Source of the DNA: Haliotispira sp965263485
GTDB taxonomy: Bacteria; Spirochaetota; Spirochaetia; SP-2023
Direction: 5' to 3'
Length of the DNA stretch: 64,000 bases
Assembly: GCA_965263485.1 (NCBI GenBank)
Contig: CBDHHO010000004.1
Coordinates: 1,364,001 to 1,428,000 of the forward strand
Shown here: positions 27,717 to 37,626 of the stretch, piece by piece
How the letters are laid out: every line of letters begins with the position of its first letter
How positions within the stretch are numbered: the stretch's first letter is position 1
Program-made: the position numbers and the translations under genes
Notes under the pieces: generated by a model
Databases searched by the model: none
What the model was told of the DNA's origin: nothing
The model's input: the letters and a program-made list of their open reading frames with translations, nothing else

Positions 27717-27836
27717 GTTTGTCGAGCTGTTCAGTAGAACCGGCGGGGTCCTGTGGGTTTTTATCGGAGCAAGAGCACCTTTAAAAAGTTGCTCTTGCTG
27801 CCAGTTGAAGCGATGTTCAGAAGTTCTGGCTATTAA

Positions 27837-28066
27837 GGGGACCTCTAAAAATTCCCCACCACAGAAGGATGGCGCGCCGGACTCGGTCTTTTTCACGGAG
27901 CAGCTTTGTCACGAAAGCCTTACCATACAACAAAGTATGCCTCGGCTCCCGTTCCTAGCTGCCGCAAAAAATCCCTTTGTCCGGCATCAAAACGCGGGAC
28001 AATCGCTGCGGCGAAGCAGAGCGATTGTACAATTCTCGCGAAGCGATACCATTTTTAGAGGTGTCC
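27837..28066. mobile_element. Hairpin MITE, 230-bp variant, upstream of trigger factor
   Basis: Left end GGGGACCTCTAAAAATTCC, right end ATTTTTAGAGGTGTCC. The left half matches the 9335/62505 type (CTCGGTCTTTTTCACGGAGC); the right half is of the CGATTGTACAATTCTCGCG type, so this looks like a recombinant. It ends 36 bp before the tig start. Confidence 0.8.
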
Positions 28067-28102
28067 TTGACAACAATTTGCAACAGAAGGATGGTATGTT
28101 CC

Positions 28103-29617
28103 GTGGCAGAACGACATACGGTGGAAAGCCTGCCTGGGGCTAGGGCCCGCATCACATTCCAAATTGCCGGAGAGACAACTGCCGGAGAGTACCGGAAGAT
28201 GCTGCAGAACTACGGCAAAAATATTGAAATCAAAGGATTCCGCAAGGGTAAAGTGCCGCGGGAACTGCTGGAGCGCAAGTTTGGCAAAGAACTGCGGGCC
28301 GAGGCCTTCCAGCAGATTGTCGAGGGCTCGACTAGGGAAGCCCTGCCCGGTGTGGAACCTAAGGCGCTGGGCGTTGGTGATACCCGGCTCTGCGATGAGG
28401 CGGGCAGGGCACTGACGCAGGAAGCCGCGGGCCAGCTCATCGAATCCTTCCAACCGGGCCGGGACTTGCAGTTCTCAGTGGCTTATGAGACCGTGCCGGA
28501 AGTGCCTCTGGCGACACTGGAAGGCTTGCAGTTCAGTCCGGTGGAAGTGCTTGTTGGGGAAGAAGATCTCTCGCGCGAACTGGAGGAGTTGCGCGAGCAG
28601 AACAGCCTGATGGTCGAGCGAAAAGATAAACCGGGTCAGGACGGAGACACTCTGTCGCTGGAGTTCGTCATACGGGAGGCAGGCCAAGAGCAGCCGGCCG
28701 AGGACCAGGAGAGCGAGCTTGCGAAAGTGTACTTGGGAGAAAAAGATCGCCACGGCTTTGAGCCCAAGGTCAGAAACTTAAAAAGTGGTGAGAGCATAGT
28801 TCTTGTGGCCCACAACTTCCCCGATGATGAGAATCTGGGAGAGGAGATGCGGAACAAAGTCCATGATGTTTGGCTTAAAGTCAACAGCATCCATACGCGC
28901 GAACTGCCTGAGCTGGATGATGACTTTGCCCAGGATATCAGCGAAGATTACGAAACGCTGGACGAACTGAAAAAAAGCACCCGCGAGAAGCTAGAGCACA
29001 ATGCGCAGCAGCTCCGGGAGAAATACTCTCTGTTGCAGATCTACCATTACTGGGCCGCTGAACTGGAGTTCGCCATCCCCGCATCGATGGCGAGCTATCA
29101 GGTTCAAGGGGTGATGGAAAAAATCAAGCAATCCATAGGCGGGGAGGACAAGGCCCTGATGTATTATCTGGCCCTGCAATACGGCAGCCCCCAAAAGGGC
29201 CTGCGAGCTCTCAAGCGCGAATCCCTGCTGGAACTGTTTGTCGAGCTGCTGCGCAAGAAACTGCTCGAAAGCAAGGGCTGGGAAGCCGGTGATGCGGAGG
29301 TTGAAGAGGAGCTGGAGCATATGGCGCGCCACCAGGGCCAGACTGCGGAACAGCTTAAGGAGCAGTATTCGGAGCAGTGGCCGCAGGTCAGAGAGCATTT
29401 TGCCGAACGTGCCTTGACCTCACGTCTGAGCAAAGAATTGGTGGCTGAGGCTGTTTTCCGGGCCACTTCCGGGCCCGAGCAATGGAGTGTGAAGGACTTG
29501 CAAGAGCGGAGCAAGGCTTTGGAGCAGAGCTGCCAGGCGCTGGTGTTTGAGCGCTTTTCGCCGTTTGAGCCCGAAAGTCCTGACGAAGACCCCGATGAAA
29601 ACCCTGACGAAAATTAG
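28103..29617 (+). CDS. tig: Trigger factor (ribosome-associated chaperone/prolyl isomerase)
   Basis: Binds nascent chains at the ribosome exit tunnel. About 504 residues. The N-terminal ribosome-binding domain has the signature GFRKGKVPREL (G-F-R-x-G-K-x-P). The FKBP-type domain follows (GDTLSLEFVIREAG... FEPKVRNLKSGES), then the helical C-terminal arms (EFAIPASMASYQV, SRLSKELVAEAVF). The end is an acidic PDEDPDENPDEN tail. The start is uncertain: GTG at 28103 gives a normal length with AGAAGG 12 bp upstream, while the ATG at 28091 abuts that site. The open frame extends upstream into a MITE, but that part is not homologous. The MITE must be part of, or separate, its promoter. Confidence 0.9.
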   Translation: MAERHTVESLPGARARITFQIAGETTAGEYRKMLQNYGKNIEIKGFRKGKVPRELLERKFGKELRAEAFQQIVEGSTREALPGVEPKALGVGDTRLCDEAGRALTQEAAGQLIESFQPGRDLQFSVAYETVPEVPLATLEGLQFSPVEVLVGEEDLSRELEELREQNSLMVERKDKPGQDGDTLSLEFVIREAGQEQPAEDQESELAKVYLGEKDRHGFEPKVRNLKSGESIVLVAHNFPDDENLGEEMRNKVHDVWLKVNSIHTRELPELDDDFAQDISEDYETLDELKKSTREKLEHNAQQLREKYSLLQIYHYWAAELEFAIPASMASYQVQGVMEKIKQSIGGEDKALMYYLALQYGSPQKGLRALKRESLLELFVELLRKKLLESKGWEAGDAEVEEELEHMARHQGQTAEQLKEQYSEQWPQVREHFAERALTSRLSKELVAEAVFRATSGPEQWSVKDLQERSKALEQSCQALVFERFSPFEPESPDEDPDENPDEN

Positions 29618-29676
29618 GTATTCACAACTCTTTTCCTGCAGAGCTTCCTGTAAGGCATTAGGGACTTTGCCTGCGC

Positions 29677-30780
29677 ATGAGTGAACTTATTGAGAGTTAT
29701 CGGTTTGGCGACTTTTGCAGCAAGCTGCTGCTCTCGCCACTTTCCCAGCTTGGGCAATTGCTGCGGGAGAGTGATTTTGTAGTTGCCGATCCCCGCACGG
29801 CCGGGCTGTTGCCCTCGCGCCCCGACTTTTTGCTGGAGCCCGGAGAGCAAAACAAGACTCTGGCCCAGCTTGAGCGTCTGCTCGGGGCCTTCGCCGAGCG
29901 CCGCTTGGTGCGCAGCAGCCGGGTACTGGCCTTTGGCGGCGGTCTGCTCTGCGACTTGACCGGCTTTGCCGCCGCTACTTATATGCGTGGCTGTGCCCTG
30001 ATCTTAGTGCCCACCACCCTGCTCTCGATGGTCGATGCGGGACTGGGTGGCAAGACCGGATGTAACTTCCAAAACTACAAGAATATGATTGGCAGCTTCT
30101 ACCCGGCGGGCGAGGTGCACATTGTCCCGGAAGTGCTGGCGACTCTGCCGCCTCGCGAGTTTCTAAGCGGGCTGGCCGAACTTTGCAAGCACGCCTTGCT
30201 GAGCGAGAACGAGAGCCTGTGGCGGCAACTGCAAGTGCGCAAAGGGGAGCTGAAGGCTCCGTCAAGTGCGGGAGACCGGCTTGCAGCGCAAGCCGCCGCG
30301 GCCGGTCTGCGCGAACTGCTGATCGAAGGGGTGCGGGTCAAGGGCCGGATTGTGGCGCGCGACTTATATGAACGTGGTGAGCGGGCCTTTCTGAATCTGG
30401 GTCACACCTATGCTCACGCCCTCGAAAAGGTCTCTTCCTTTGCCTGTAGTCACGGCGAAGCCGTGGCCTGGGGACTGAGGCAGGCCCTGCAGCTGAGCGC
30501 CGAACTGGGTTATTGCAGCCATGATTACACTGCCCAAGTGCAGGAACTGCTGAGCCGACTTGGCTTTGCTCTGAAGGAACTCGACTGGTACCGCGCCTAT
30601 ATCCTTCAGAACGGACCCGACTCGCTGGCCGGGGAACTGCTGGCGGCTATGGGGCAAGATAAAAAGCGCCGGCAGTCGGACGGGCAGCTGCGCCTTGTGC
30701 TGCAGCGCGGTCGGGGACAGACCGTGATTCGGGAATTGGCGGCCGAAACCGTTCTAAAAAGCATGCTGAAAGACTTTTGA
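29677..30780 (+). CDS. aroB: 3-dehydroquinate synthase
   Basis: Second step of the shikimate pathway, converting DAHP to 3-dehydroquinate with NAD and a divalent metal. The product has 367 residues. Conserved blocks are GGGLLCDLTGFAAATYMRG (nucleotide-binding), PTTLLSMVDAGLGGKTGCN, the metal-binding glutamate in SGLAELCKHAL and the metal-binding histidines in LNLGHTYAHALE and ACSHGEAVAWG. The catalytic KxD-like end is DKKRRQSDGQLRLVL. The TGA stop sits on the first base of a MITE. It follows tig by 59 bp; aroA is at 50283. Confidence 0.93.
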   Translation: MSELIESYRFGDFCSKLLLSPLSQLGQLLRESDFVVADPRTAGLLPSRPDFLLEPGEQNKTLAQLERLLGAFAERRLVRSSRVLAFGGGLLCDLTGFAAATYMRGCALILVPTTLLSMVDAGLGGKTGCNFQNYKNMIGSFYPAGEVHIVPEVLATLPPREFLSGLAELCKHALLSENESLWRQLQVRKGELKAPSSAGDRLAAQAAAAGLRELLIEGVRVKGRIVARDLYERGERAFLNLGHTYAHALEKVSSFACSHGEAVAWGLRQALQLSAELGYCSHDYTAQVQELLSRLGFALKELDWYRAYILQNGPDSLAGELLAAMGQDKKRRQSDGQLRLVLQRGRGQTVIRELAAETVLKSMLKDF

Positions 30781-30942
30781 GCACCTCTAAAAATTCGCTT
30801 TTGATGCTGAGCGAGTGAGATTTTCACGATAGCGAGGAAGGAAAGCAGAATGATACTTTGTTGTATCATGGAGCTTTACTGACGAAGCTACTCGTGACAA
30901 AGATCACCGCTCAGCGCGAAATTGGGATTTTTAGAGGTGCCC
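30779..30942. mobile_element. Hairpin MITE, 164-bp copy at the aroB stop codon
   Basis: Left end GAGCACCTCTAAAAATTCGC overlaps the TGA of aroB; right end GGATTTTTAGAGGTGCCC. Apex TGATACTTTGTTGTATCA. The length equals the 9335, 62505 and 63033 copies. Confidence 0.85.
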
Positions 30943-31305
30943 TTTTAAAGGGAACGCTCGGGAACCTGTTTCCGCTCTCAGCAGCAAAGCTTCTCGCCTT
31001 TATCGGAGATTGCCGGACTCCCGGCATCGGCAGACCCTTGTTATACCGGATCTTCAGAGGAGAGGTGCTAGGATTACCCTTTAAATTGGGCTTCTTGCAA
31101 GTTTCTTTAAAGATTTTCCACTTTTTCATTTTCCGTGCCCCGTGACACTATCGGCTAAATCTCGTTGATTCAGCATCGAAACGCGGTGCTGTTGCCGAGA
31201 TGAAGCAGGGCAAATAGCACAATATTCGCGAAGCAATGCCATTTCAGAGTCCCCAAACGATTGGCTGTGTTGGTCGATGGCTTTGCGCCTCAAGAGGCTG
31301 CGAAA
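30943..31305. other. Intergenic region with a MITE relic
   Basis: No gene recognised. 31149-31254 is a decayed hairpin element (GATTCAGCATCGAAACGCGG to GCCATTTCAGAGTCCCC) without a left end. The rest is unassigned. Confidence 0.5.
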
Positions 31306-33225
31306 TTAATGCTCAAAGGAGGTGGCGAGCAGAGCCTCCAGCAGCGCAGAAAAATTGCGGCTTAGCTGCAGCAGTTTCGGCCAGTTACAGTGTTCCGCCT
31401 CCTGATAGCCCGCCTTGGGCAGACACAGGCGCAGCAAATAATCAGCAGCAAAATCCTGCTCCTGCCACCAGCCCGGAGCATCCGACAGAGCACAACCATT
31501 AAGGATACTCCGCTCCAGACCTTGCAGGATCTGCCACTCGTCCCGCCAAAAATTGCGCAGCAGCCGGTGCTGTGCCTCCAGAGAGTCCAAGCTGACCAAG
31601 CTGCTCGGGTCGACAGAAGCACCGCCCGAAACGCCGCCGGGTGTCGGGTCGGGCGCGGCGCTTCGCAGTACTGCGCTGGCCTGCCGGTAGTTCAGCGCAG
31701 CGATGCTTGGCAGTTCCAGAAGACCTGGCAAACGTGCGATTCGACAGCCTCTGCCACGGCGCTGCACATAACTTTGCAGTTGCCGGGCGTAAGCATAGAG
31801 AACCCGGTCGCTGACGAAGCCCGGAGCCAACTGCTCCTTGTCCATATCCGGGGAAGCCCGACCCAACGAAGCGGCAAAACAATTGAGCGGATTCAAACGC
31901 CGACTCCACTCCAACAATTTGCGATGTATTGAAGTGCCACGAAGGTGCCGCAAATCCTTCGGGTAGGCAAAATCATAGCCGACCAGCAGTATATTGCCGG
32001 GCAGCTCTGACACTCCACAGAGACCATGCAGGACCACGGCGAGCGAACTGATTCCAACCGAGCCCAAGGGCTCCAGTTCCAAGAACAGCTGAGTCTGCTG
32101 AACCTGGCTCTGCCGAGCCCGGTCATCTCCGGCGCCACTTTGTTCTGCCTGCCTGCGCAGTTGACCCAACCGCTCGCATAGGGAGCGCAGACGCTGCCAC
32201 AACTGCATTGGCGCAAACTGCGTGGCAGTCAACACAAAAGGAACAGGCAACGCAGCAAAGCTGCGCGGATCGCAGCTTAGATCGGCGATCTGCCAAAGCT
32301 GTCGAGTCTGCTCAGTACTCTTTGATGTCTGCTCCCTCAGCAGCCCTGAGACACCATAGAAATCCTGTAAATTGAGAACCTGAGCGTCCAAGTTCACCAC
32401 CGCATCCGGCAGCAATCCCATTTCGAGCAGGGGCAGCAGAGCAGTGTCTACACAAATCAGAGTGTAATAGCAACGCTCCCGGCGCAGCCAAGGAATATGC
32501 CACTCCAGCGAAGGACCGGCGGCGGCCAGCACGATGTGACCGGAGCGCAGCAGCAGCTGCCTGTACTGTGCGGGCTCTTGACTACGAGGCAGCTGCGTCA
32601 AATTGCGGAACAGATTACGCAACCACAGCGGCCCCAAGCGATCCAAAGTCAGCCGATTCTGCCAGAAGTTGCGGGCATAATACTCCAACCAGTCAAAGAT
32701 CGGCTGGAAGGCCGCTCTCTGCATCGCAAAGCCCCGGTTCAACACCAGCAGCCGTACCCGGCGAAAGCACCAGCCACGCCAAGCCTCCTGCTGATTTTCC
32801 TCCAAAAAGTGATGCAGCCGGGCAATGGCCCCTTCGAGGGCCGGTTCTGAGCCGAGGGGAAGCTGGGCTGCCGCCAGTTCAGAATTCAGCAATGGCAGGA
32901 AATGAATATTGCTGTGAGCAAGCAGGCCGCTGTCAGCCAGGAAGCGAGCGGAGAACCGGGCCAGTTCCACATCCCATTCTACCAGCAGCAGGCGCGAGGT
33001 CGGGGGCAGACGCTGACATGCCTCCGGGATTCCGTAGCCCAGCCCCGGGCTGGGCACCAGGTAGAGGCAGGCCTCTTCCCAGATTTCCGGGAGTCTGCGC
33101 AAGGCCCCGCCGGCAACCAGAGAAGCCGAATTCATATAGAGAGCCTTACCGCACCAGTAAAGCTGGCCCTCCTGAGCCGCAAAGTGCACACTCCCGGCGT
33201 ACTCATCCTGTTTACTATGATTCAT
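31306..33225 (-). CDS. Maf/DUF115-family protein (motility-accessory glycosyltransferase-like)
   Basis: Large cytoplasmic protein of about 639 residues in the MAF_flag10/DUF115 (MptE-like) family, members of which take part in flagellin glycosylation. The core motif AAAGPSLEWHIPWLRRERC (family GPSL block), then CVDTALLPLLEMGLLPDAVVNLDAQ, is in the middle (about 240-300), followed by GISSLAVVLHGLCG and the NILLVGYDFAYP block. Flanking regions are helical. ATG at 33225 gives MNHSKQDEYAGSV; an upstream TTG at 33312 would add 29 residues that resemble a signal peptide, which is unlikely for this family. No flagellin gene is in the window, so a motility role is by family only. Confidence 0.75.
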   Translation of the reverse strand: MNHSKQDEYAGSVHFAAQEGQLYWCGKALYMNSASLVAGGALRRLPEIWEEACLYLVPSPGLGYGIPEACQRLPPTSRLLLVEWDVELARFSARFLADSGLLAHSNIHFLPLLNSELAAAQLPLGSEPALEGAIARLHHFLEENQQEAWRGWCFRRVRLLVLNRGFAMQRAAFQPIFDWLEYYARNFWQNRLTLDRLGPLWLRNLFRNLTQLPRSQEPAQYRQLLLRSGHIVLAAAGPSLEWHIPWLRRERCYYTLICVDTALLPLLEMGLLPDAVVNLDAQVLNLQDFYGVSGLLREQTSKSTEQTRQLWQIADLSCDPRSFAALPVPFVLTATQFAPMQLWQRLRSLCERLGQLRRQAEQSGAGDDRARQSQVQQTQLFLELEPLGSVGISSLAVVLHGLCGVSELPGNILLVGYDFAYPKDLRHLRGTSIHRKLLEWSRRLNPLNCFAASLGRASPDMDKEQLAPGFVSDRVLYAYARQLQSYVQRRGRGCRIARLPGLLELPSIAALNYRQASAVLRSAAPDPTPGGVSGGASVDPSSLVSLDSLEAQHRLLRNFWRDEWQILQGLERSILNGCALSDAPGWWQEQDFAADYLLRLCLPKAGYQEAEHCNWPKLLQLSRNFSALLEALLATSFEH

Positions 33226-33236
33226 ATGGCGGGCTC

Positions 33237-33258
33237 GCCGGGCCTGCGCAGGCCCGGC
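33237..33258. repeat. 22-bp perfect GC-rich palindrome upstream of the Maf-like gene
   Basis: Arms GCCGGGCCTGC / GCAGGCCCGGC without a loop, 12 bp upstream of the ATG at 33225. On the mRNA it could fold near the ribosome-binding site. If the TTG start at 33312 were used, it would be coding. Confidence 0.7.
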
Positions 33259-33369
33259 AAAAATAAAAACCGCCCCTGCTCCCGCAACCAAAGTCTGAAA
33301 AAAACTGGGCAAGGCACTGCTTCATTACCGAATTCAAGCCCCGTTATGCGGGAGCTGCCCACCAGCCTG

Positions 33370-35088
33370 CTAATTGCGGACTTGTCGGGAACTCCAGGAA
33401 TTATACGCGCTGTCAAAATGCTGTTTCAAATTACGGCTCTGCAGAAAGCCCAGCTCCATTCCGGAACTCAAAATACTACTTAGATAATAATTAAACAAAG
33501 ACTTCCTGCTTGTCAGATCATCGCCGGGGCTGCGCACAAAATCATTGACATTAGACTGGCGGAATTCCTCCAGACGAAACAAAACAATGTACTGCTGCTC
33601 TGTGTCGCTGCCCGCAGCCTCGGTACCGAACAACATCACATCGCTCAATTCGCCCGGCTTCAGGGCAAAAATATCCTCAAAAAACTGCTTCGACCCTTGC
33701 AGGAGGGCGGCCAGATCCTTTTCATCAAAAGCATCAGACAACAAGTCATAAATAGCACCGGCATTCTCTCCAGCATAAGCAAAGCCAAAATACTCGGAGC
33801 TGCTGCCGTAGTCGGCCCGGACTGCGCGATCATCCTGTTCGAGTCCCAGTAGACTGTCTGCCGACTTGGCCCTGACTCTCAGGGTTTCCAGTTCCTTGCG
33901 AAAATAATCGGTAATCAACGACAACTCATTGCGCTCAATATAACTGCGTACGATGGGTGCCACAGAGGCAAAACCGCTCAATTCCCCGGCGGGCTCCTCA
34001 GTAATCGCCTGCTCATTGCCCGCTGCATCTTCATCGGCGGCGACCTTTTCGGCTTCCTTCTCGGCCTCAATTTCGGCTTCGGTCTTAATCTGAAAGAAAT
34101 ACCATTGCTTATTCAATTCATAGGGCCCGGCATACTCGCCCTGTTTCAGGCTGAAAACCTTATCCGTCCATTCTTTGGCTTGTTCTTCGGTAATGTCCTC
34201 GAAATCAGCGAAAAACCGGTTCAGCTCATAAGAAAATTGATAGCCATATTCGCCCTTGCTCTGGCTGTAGACATCCTGAGAATAGAGCTGAGCCAGCTCG
34301 CCAAAATTGCCGCTGTCAGCCAGTTCGCTCTCCACCTTCTTACGGTTGGCAGAATCCACCACGATGCGTCGCAAAAAGGCCTTCTCAAATAACCGGTTGT
34401 TCTTGTCGTAGAATGTCTCCACTTCGCTTTCGGGAAAGTCAGCCACCGTATAATACAGGTAGGAGACCCTGCGCAGATCTCCCAGGGTCGGCACCAGCAG
34501 CTCCAGTTCTTTACCCCGGACCAAGTCGGTGCTGTTGTAAACATCGTTCCAGATGTCTTGTGCGGCGGCATAGATCATCAGATCCTGGGTGTCCTTCAAG
34601 CGATTGGGATCATTTTGCAAGTCATTCCAAGCCGAACGATTGAGCTTGCCGTCCTGAGTGAGCTGTTGGTAAATCAGGCCGTTGGCTTCTCGACTGCTTA
34701 CTTCGTTGCCGCGGTCGCGCAGGAAAAAGTAGCGCCCGTACTGGGACACAGTGCTGAAAAAGGCGCGTTCAAAAATATTGCGGAGCTGCGCACTGCTGTT
34801 ATCCATACCAAATTGGTCGAGCAGACGGTTCAAATTATTGTTGAACAAACCGTACCGGGCCGAATATTGAATCGGTTTGCCCCGGTAGCTGCCCAGACTC
34901 AGTCCATCATTACTGCCGGCTCCATTGCTCAAAACCGGCCAAGCGACAAAGGCCGCCACTACGATTACCAATACCACCAAAGCACCGTAACTCATTCGCC
35001 GTTCAAACTTTTTTTGATGACTGCGGTGTTTTTCCCGCTGAAGCTGAAGCGCTTTTGAATTCGCATCTTTAGGGGGAGTGCTTTTCAC
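33370..35088 (-). CDS. Membrane-anchored SurA/PpiD-like periplasmic chaperone
   Basis: 572 residues with one transmembrane segment near the N-terminus (ALVVLVIVVAAFVAWPVL, about 33-50) after a basic cytoplasmic tail, so the body is periplasmic. A SurA-N-like helical region follows (about 60-220: RNIFERAFFSTVSQYGRYFF, EANGLIYQQL), then a parvulin-like segment (FGELAQLYSQDVYSQSKGEYG; FSLKQGEYAGPYELNKQWYFFQI) at about 265-350. A Glu/Ala/Lys-rich linker follows. Architecture matches outer-membrane-protein folding factors; whether isomerase activity is retained is uncertain. It lies upstream of the Maf-like gene on the same strand with 144 bp between them. Confidence 0.75.
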   Translation of the reverse strand: MKSTPPKDANSKALQLQREKHRSHQKKFERRMSYGALVVLVIVVAAFVAWPVLSNGAGSNDGLSLGSYRGKPIQYSARYGLFNNNLNRLLDQFGMDNSSAQLRNIFERAFFSTVSQYGRYFFLRDRGNEVSSREANGLIYQQLTQDGKLNRSAWNDLQNDPNRLKDTQDLMIYAAAQDIWNDVYNSTDLVRGKELELLVPTLGDLRRVSYLYYTVADFPESEVETFYDKNNRLFEKAFLRRIVVDSANRKKVESELADSGNFGELAQLYSQDVYSQSKGEYGYQFSYELNRFFADFEDITEEQAKEWTDKVFSLKQGEYAGPYELNKQWYFFQIKTEAEIEAEKEAEKVAADEDAAGNEQAITEEPAGELSGFASVAPIVRSYIERNELSLITDYFRKELETLRVRAKSADSLLGLEQDDRAVRADYGSSSEYFGFAYAGENAGAIYDLLSDAFDEKDLAALLQGSKQFFEDIFALKPGELSDVMLFGTEAAGSDTEQQYIVLFRLEEFRQSNVNDFVRSPGDDLTSRKSLFNYYLSSILSSGMELGFLQSRNLKQHFDSAYNSWSSRQVRN

Positions 35089-35112
35089 AATATCCCTTTC
35101 TTATACCCATAA

Positions 35113-35361
35113 GGGGACCTCTAAAAATTTCGGGCATTATGCGCTAAATCGCAAAATAATTCCATATTTTGTGGGAAAGTATTGGAGAATTTACTTTTGA
35201 TGGCAGACCAAGAGCTTTTTCCCGACAGTGAAGAACTGAATCCGATGCATGCTTCTGCCCGAAAAATTTTGCCTACTAAACATCGAAACGCTTTGCTATC
35301 GCAGGAATGGAGCCGGACAGTAGACAAATCTTGCAGAGCGATGGAATTTTTAGAGGTCCCC
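35113..35361. mobile_element. Hairpin MITE, 249-bp variant
   Basis: Ends GGGGACCTCTAAAAATTTCG and GGAATTTTTAGAGGTCCCC. The interior is the most divergent of the complete copies. It lies between the chaperone gene and the 35381-37192 gene. Confidence 0.75.
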
Positions 35362-35380
35362 TAGAGCTTCTCTTTTTTTC

Positions 35381-37192
35381 TCAGTTGCAATACGAGCGTA
35401 CTAAAGATTGAATGCTGACGAGAGCGTGAACGGAATCTTCAAGGCCATCCAACAGGGTAAACTGAGAGTCAGGTATGGTTGCCTTCAGTGCTTGGCGCAG
35501 TTTGGCATTTTCGCTGCGGATCAGTATTTGAAAATACTTGACCGCCGCCTCAAAGGTTTTATGAGCTTGCGCAATCAAGTGTTCGGCTTCCGAATCAACT
35601 TCTTTAATCAGCTCCCGGGTTTGTTTGACCAAGTTGCCGGTATCATTTTTTTCCAAGCGATAGATGATGTTCATCAGGCTTCTGCCCCAAGCCCTGTCCG
35701 GGTTCAGGTCGCTGTTGAAATTGCGAATGCGCTCTTCTAGGTTGTCAAAGCCCATGCTCTGGTTCATCAGATTGGTGCGCAGTGTCGTGCTTTTCGACAG
35801 TACGGTGCGAATCAGATAAACGAAGATTTTCTTGATATTCCGGCTGTAATATTTCGTCAGGAAATTGTAAATGATATTGATTTCATTGACGTGTCCAAAG
35901 CCCGGTATTCCGTAAAAACGCCCGGTATTTACAGTGCTGCCGGCAGAGTAATATCCCAATATTGATGACTCGTAATCTATCAACAGTTTCTCTTTAGCTG
36001 CGGCGTTTAATTCTTCGCGCACTTGCTCGGTATACAACTCCAGTTCGAACAGTAACTGCTGTTCAATAAATTTTTTAACTCGTTCTTTAATCTGTAAAGA
36101 AGAAGATTCGGATGGCTTTACTTCATAAAAACTGTTCAAACTGCTCAACCGGATCAAGTCCTGAAACGGATAATTACAAATTGTGGTATTCCATGTCCGG
36201 CAGAACTCCGCAAAACTTTTCATATAGTTCTGTACGTCTTTTTGGGCAGTCTTGGTGATATTTTCCAGGGACTGATCTTCGTCCTGACGGCGCACCAATT
36301 CAGCACAGGCAAAAATATAACGGGCCGCTTCGCGGTTGGCTTCGATACTGCCCAGTCCGGCCAGCATCGGGACGTACTGGTAGAAATTCTCCAATTGAAA
36401 TTTCATGCTAAGCTTAATGGGCCAGTCGTCGAATTTTCCGCTTTTCAACGAGTTGACTTTACCACCCATGGAAATGAAGAATTTTTTGTAATCAAAAGAA
36501 ATAAATAGAAATAAATGGTACAGGTCATTCAACCCTCCGAGCAAAGTGTTGAAGAATGCTGGATTAAGGTTTTTGGCGGCACGCCGGATAATGGTCCGTT
36601 GTTCTGCCATGTATTCACCCAGGGCTTCTCCACCTTCCCTGATTTTTTCACGCATGGTCATCAAGTCTACAAATTCGGACAGACTGCGCTTCATTTCGAT
36701 TTCTTTGTACAGACGCTTGAAGGCATAGCGGGTGTAGAGCTCAATCGATTTTTGCTGTTTGAACATGGTCTTCAGGATATCACCCAGTTCGTTGGCCTGA
36801 GCATAGGCACTGTAGAGTTTGGCGATGAACTTGCCCGAAATCATATTGTTCGAGGCCAGTATGCTGCCGCGACCGTTCTTGTTGATTTGAGTGCGCAGAT
36901 CTGCAAGCAGAGATTCGTGATATAGCTCAGTAGCCGGGACCTTGGTCAGCAGAGAGCGTAAGCCATAGATAAAGCGTATCAAGCTTGGTTGATTTTTATA
37001 GGACTTTTGTAATTGCAATTTGCGATTTTCTTCTTCCTGTTCGATAGCGCGGGCAATCCCCTGCTTCTGCTGCTGGATTTCTCGGTTTTGCAGATTCTGT
37101 ACTTTGTCCGCAACAATTTTCTCCTTTTCTTTCTCAAAGTCGCTGACAAGCTGTTTTTTTTCGGTTTTGGAAATGTGGGAGGAGGGGGTCAT
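35381..37192 (-). CDS. Large uncharacterised spirochaete-type protein
   Basis: 603 residues, mostly helical. The first 70 residues are highly charged (KTEKKQLVSDFEKEKEKIVADKVQ) and probably coiled coil. I believe it resembles the spirochaete DUF5312 family, but cannot confirm this. No signal peptide; hydrophobic patches such as DLYHLFLFISFDYKKFFIS and KIFVYLIRTVLS are short. The start at 37192 (MTPSSHISK) has GAGG 8 bp upstream; the open frame extends to 37231. Function unknown. Confidence 0.65.
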   Translation of the reverse strand: MTPSSHISKTEKKQLVSDFEKEKEKIVADKVQNLQNREIQQQKQGIARAIEQEEENRKLQLQKSYKNQPSLIRFIYGLRSLLTKVPATELYHESLLADLRTQINKNGRGSILASNNMISGKFIAKLYSAYAQANELGDILKTMFKQQKSIELYTRYAFKRLYKEIEMKRSLSEFVDLMTMREKIREGGEALGEYMAEQRTIIRRAAKNLNPAFFNTLLGGLNDLYHLFLFISFDYKKFFISMGGKVNSLKSGKFDDWPIKLSMKFQLENFYQYVPMLAGLGSIEANREAARYIFACAELVRRQDEDQSLENITKTAQKDVQNYMKSFAEFCRTWNTTICNYPFQDLIRLSSLNSFYEVKPSESSSLQIKERVKKFIEQQLLFELELYTEQVREELNAAAKEKLLIDYESSILGYYSAGSTVNTGRFYGIPGFGHVNEINIIYNFLTKYYSRNIKKIFVYLIRTVLSKSTTLRTNLMNQSMGFDNLEERIRNFNSDLNPDRAWGRSLMNIIYRLEKNDTGNLVKQTRELIKEVDSEAEHLIAQAHKTFEAAVKYFQILIRSENAKLRQALKATIPDSQFTLLDGLEDSVHALVSIQSLVRSYCN

Positions 37193-37244
37193 GGTTGAGC
37201 CTCGGTTACCTGCCAAGAATTGAACTGGCAATAAAATTAAATAA

Positions 37245-37499
37245 GGGGACCTCTAAAAATTGTGCTATTGCCCTGCTCCGCCACGGCAATAGCAAGCGTT
37301 TCGATGTGGATCGCTAAGATTTTTCGCGAGAGCAAGGCGATAACTCATTTTAATACTTTGTTGTATTGAAAGGATTTGCCAGTGGCAGGCAGTGGCGCGG
37401 CGAAGCAGGCCACAACCTATAAATCCTGCCGCAAGGCAGAACCTTTTTTCTCGAAAAAGATCGCGATTTCACGCAGGATTGAAATTTTTAGAGGTGCCC
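37245..37499. mobile_element. Hairpin MITE, 255-bp variant
   Basis: Ends GGGGACCTCTAAAAATTG and GAAATTTTTAGAGGTGCCC. Apex TTAATACTTTGTTGTATTGA. It contains the CCTGCCGCAAGGCAGAACC hairpin module in the right half. Confidence 0.8.
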
Positions 37500-37626
37500 A
37501 TTATACAGAATTTCTCAATTTGCTGAATACCCGTGCCTTACCCGGCTTCCTTAGAGCAGGCGTTTCAAAAAAGCGGTCCCGCACAGCGGGGCCGCTGCCT
37601 GTGTACCGAAGTACCGGGCTGGGAGC

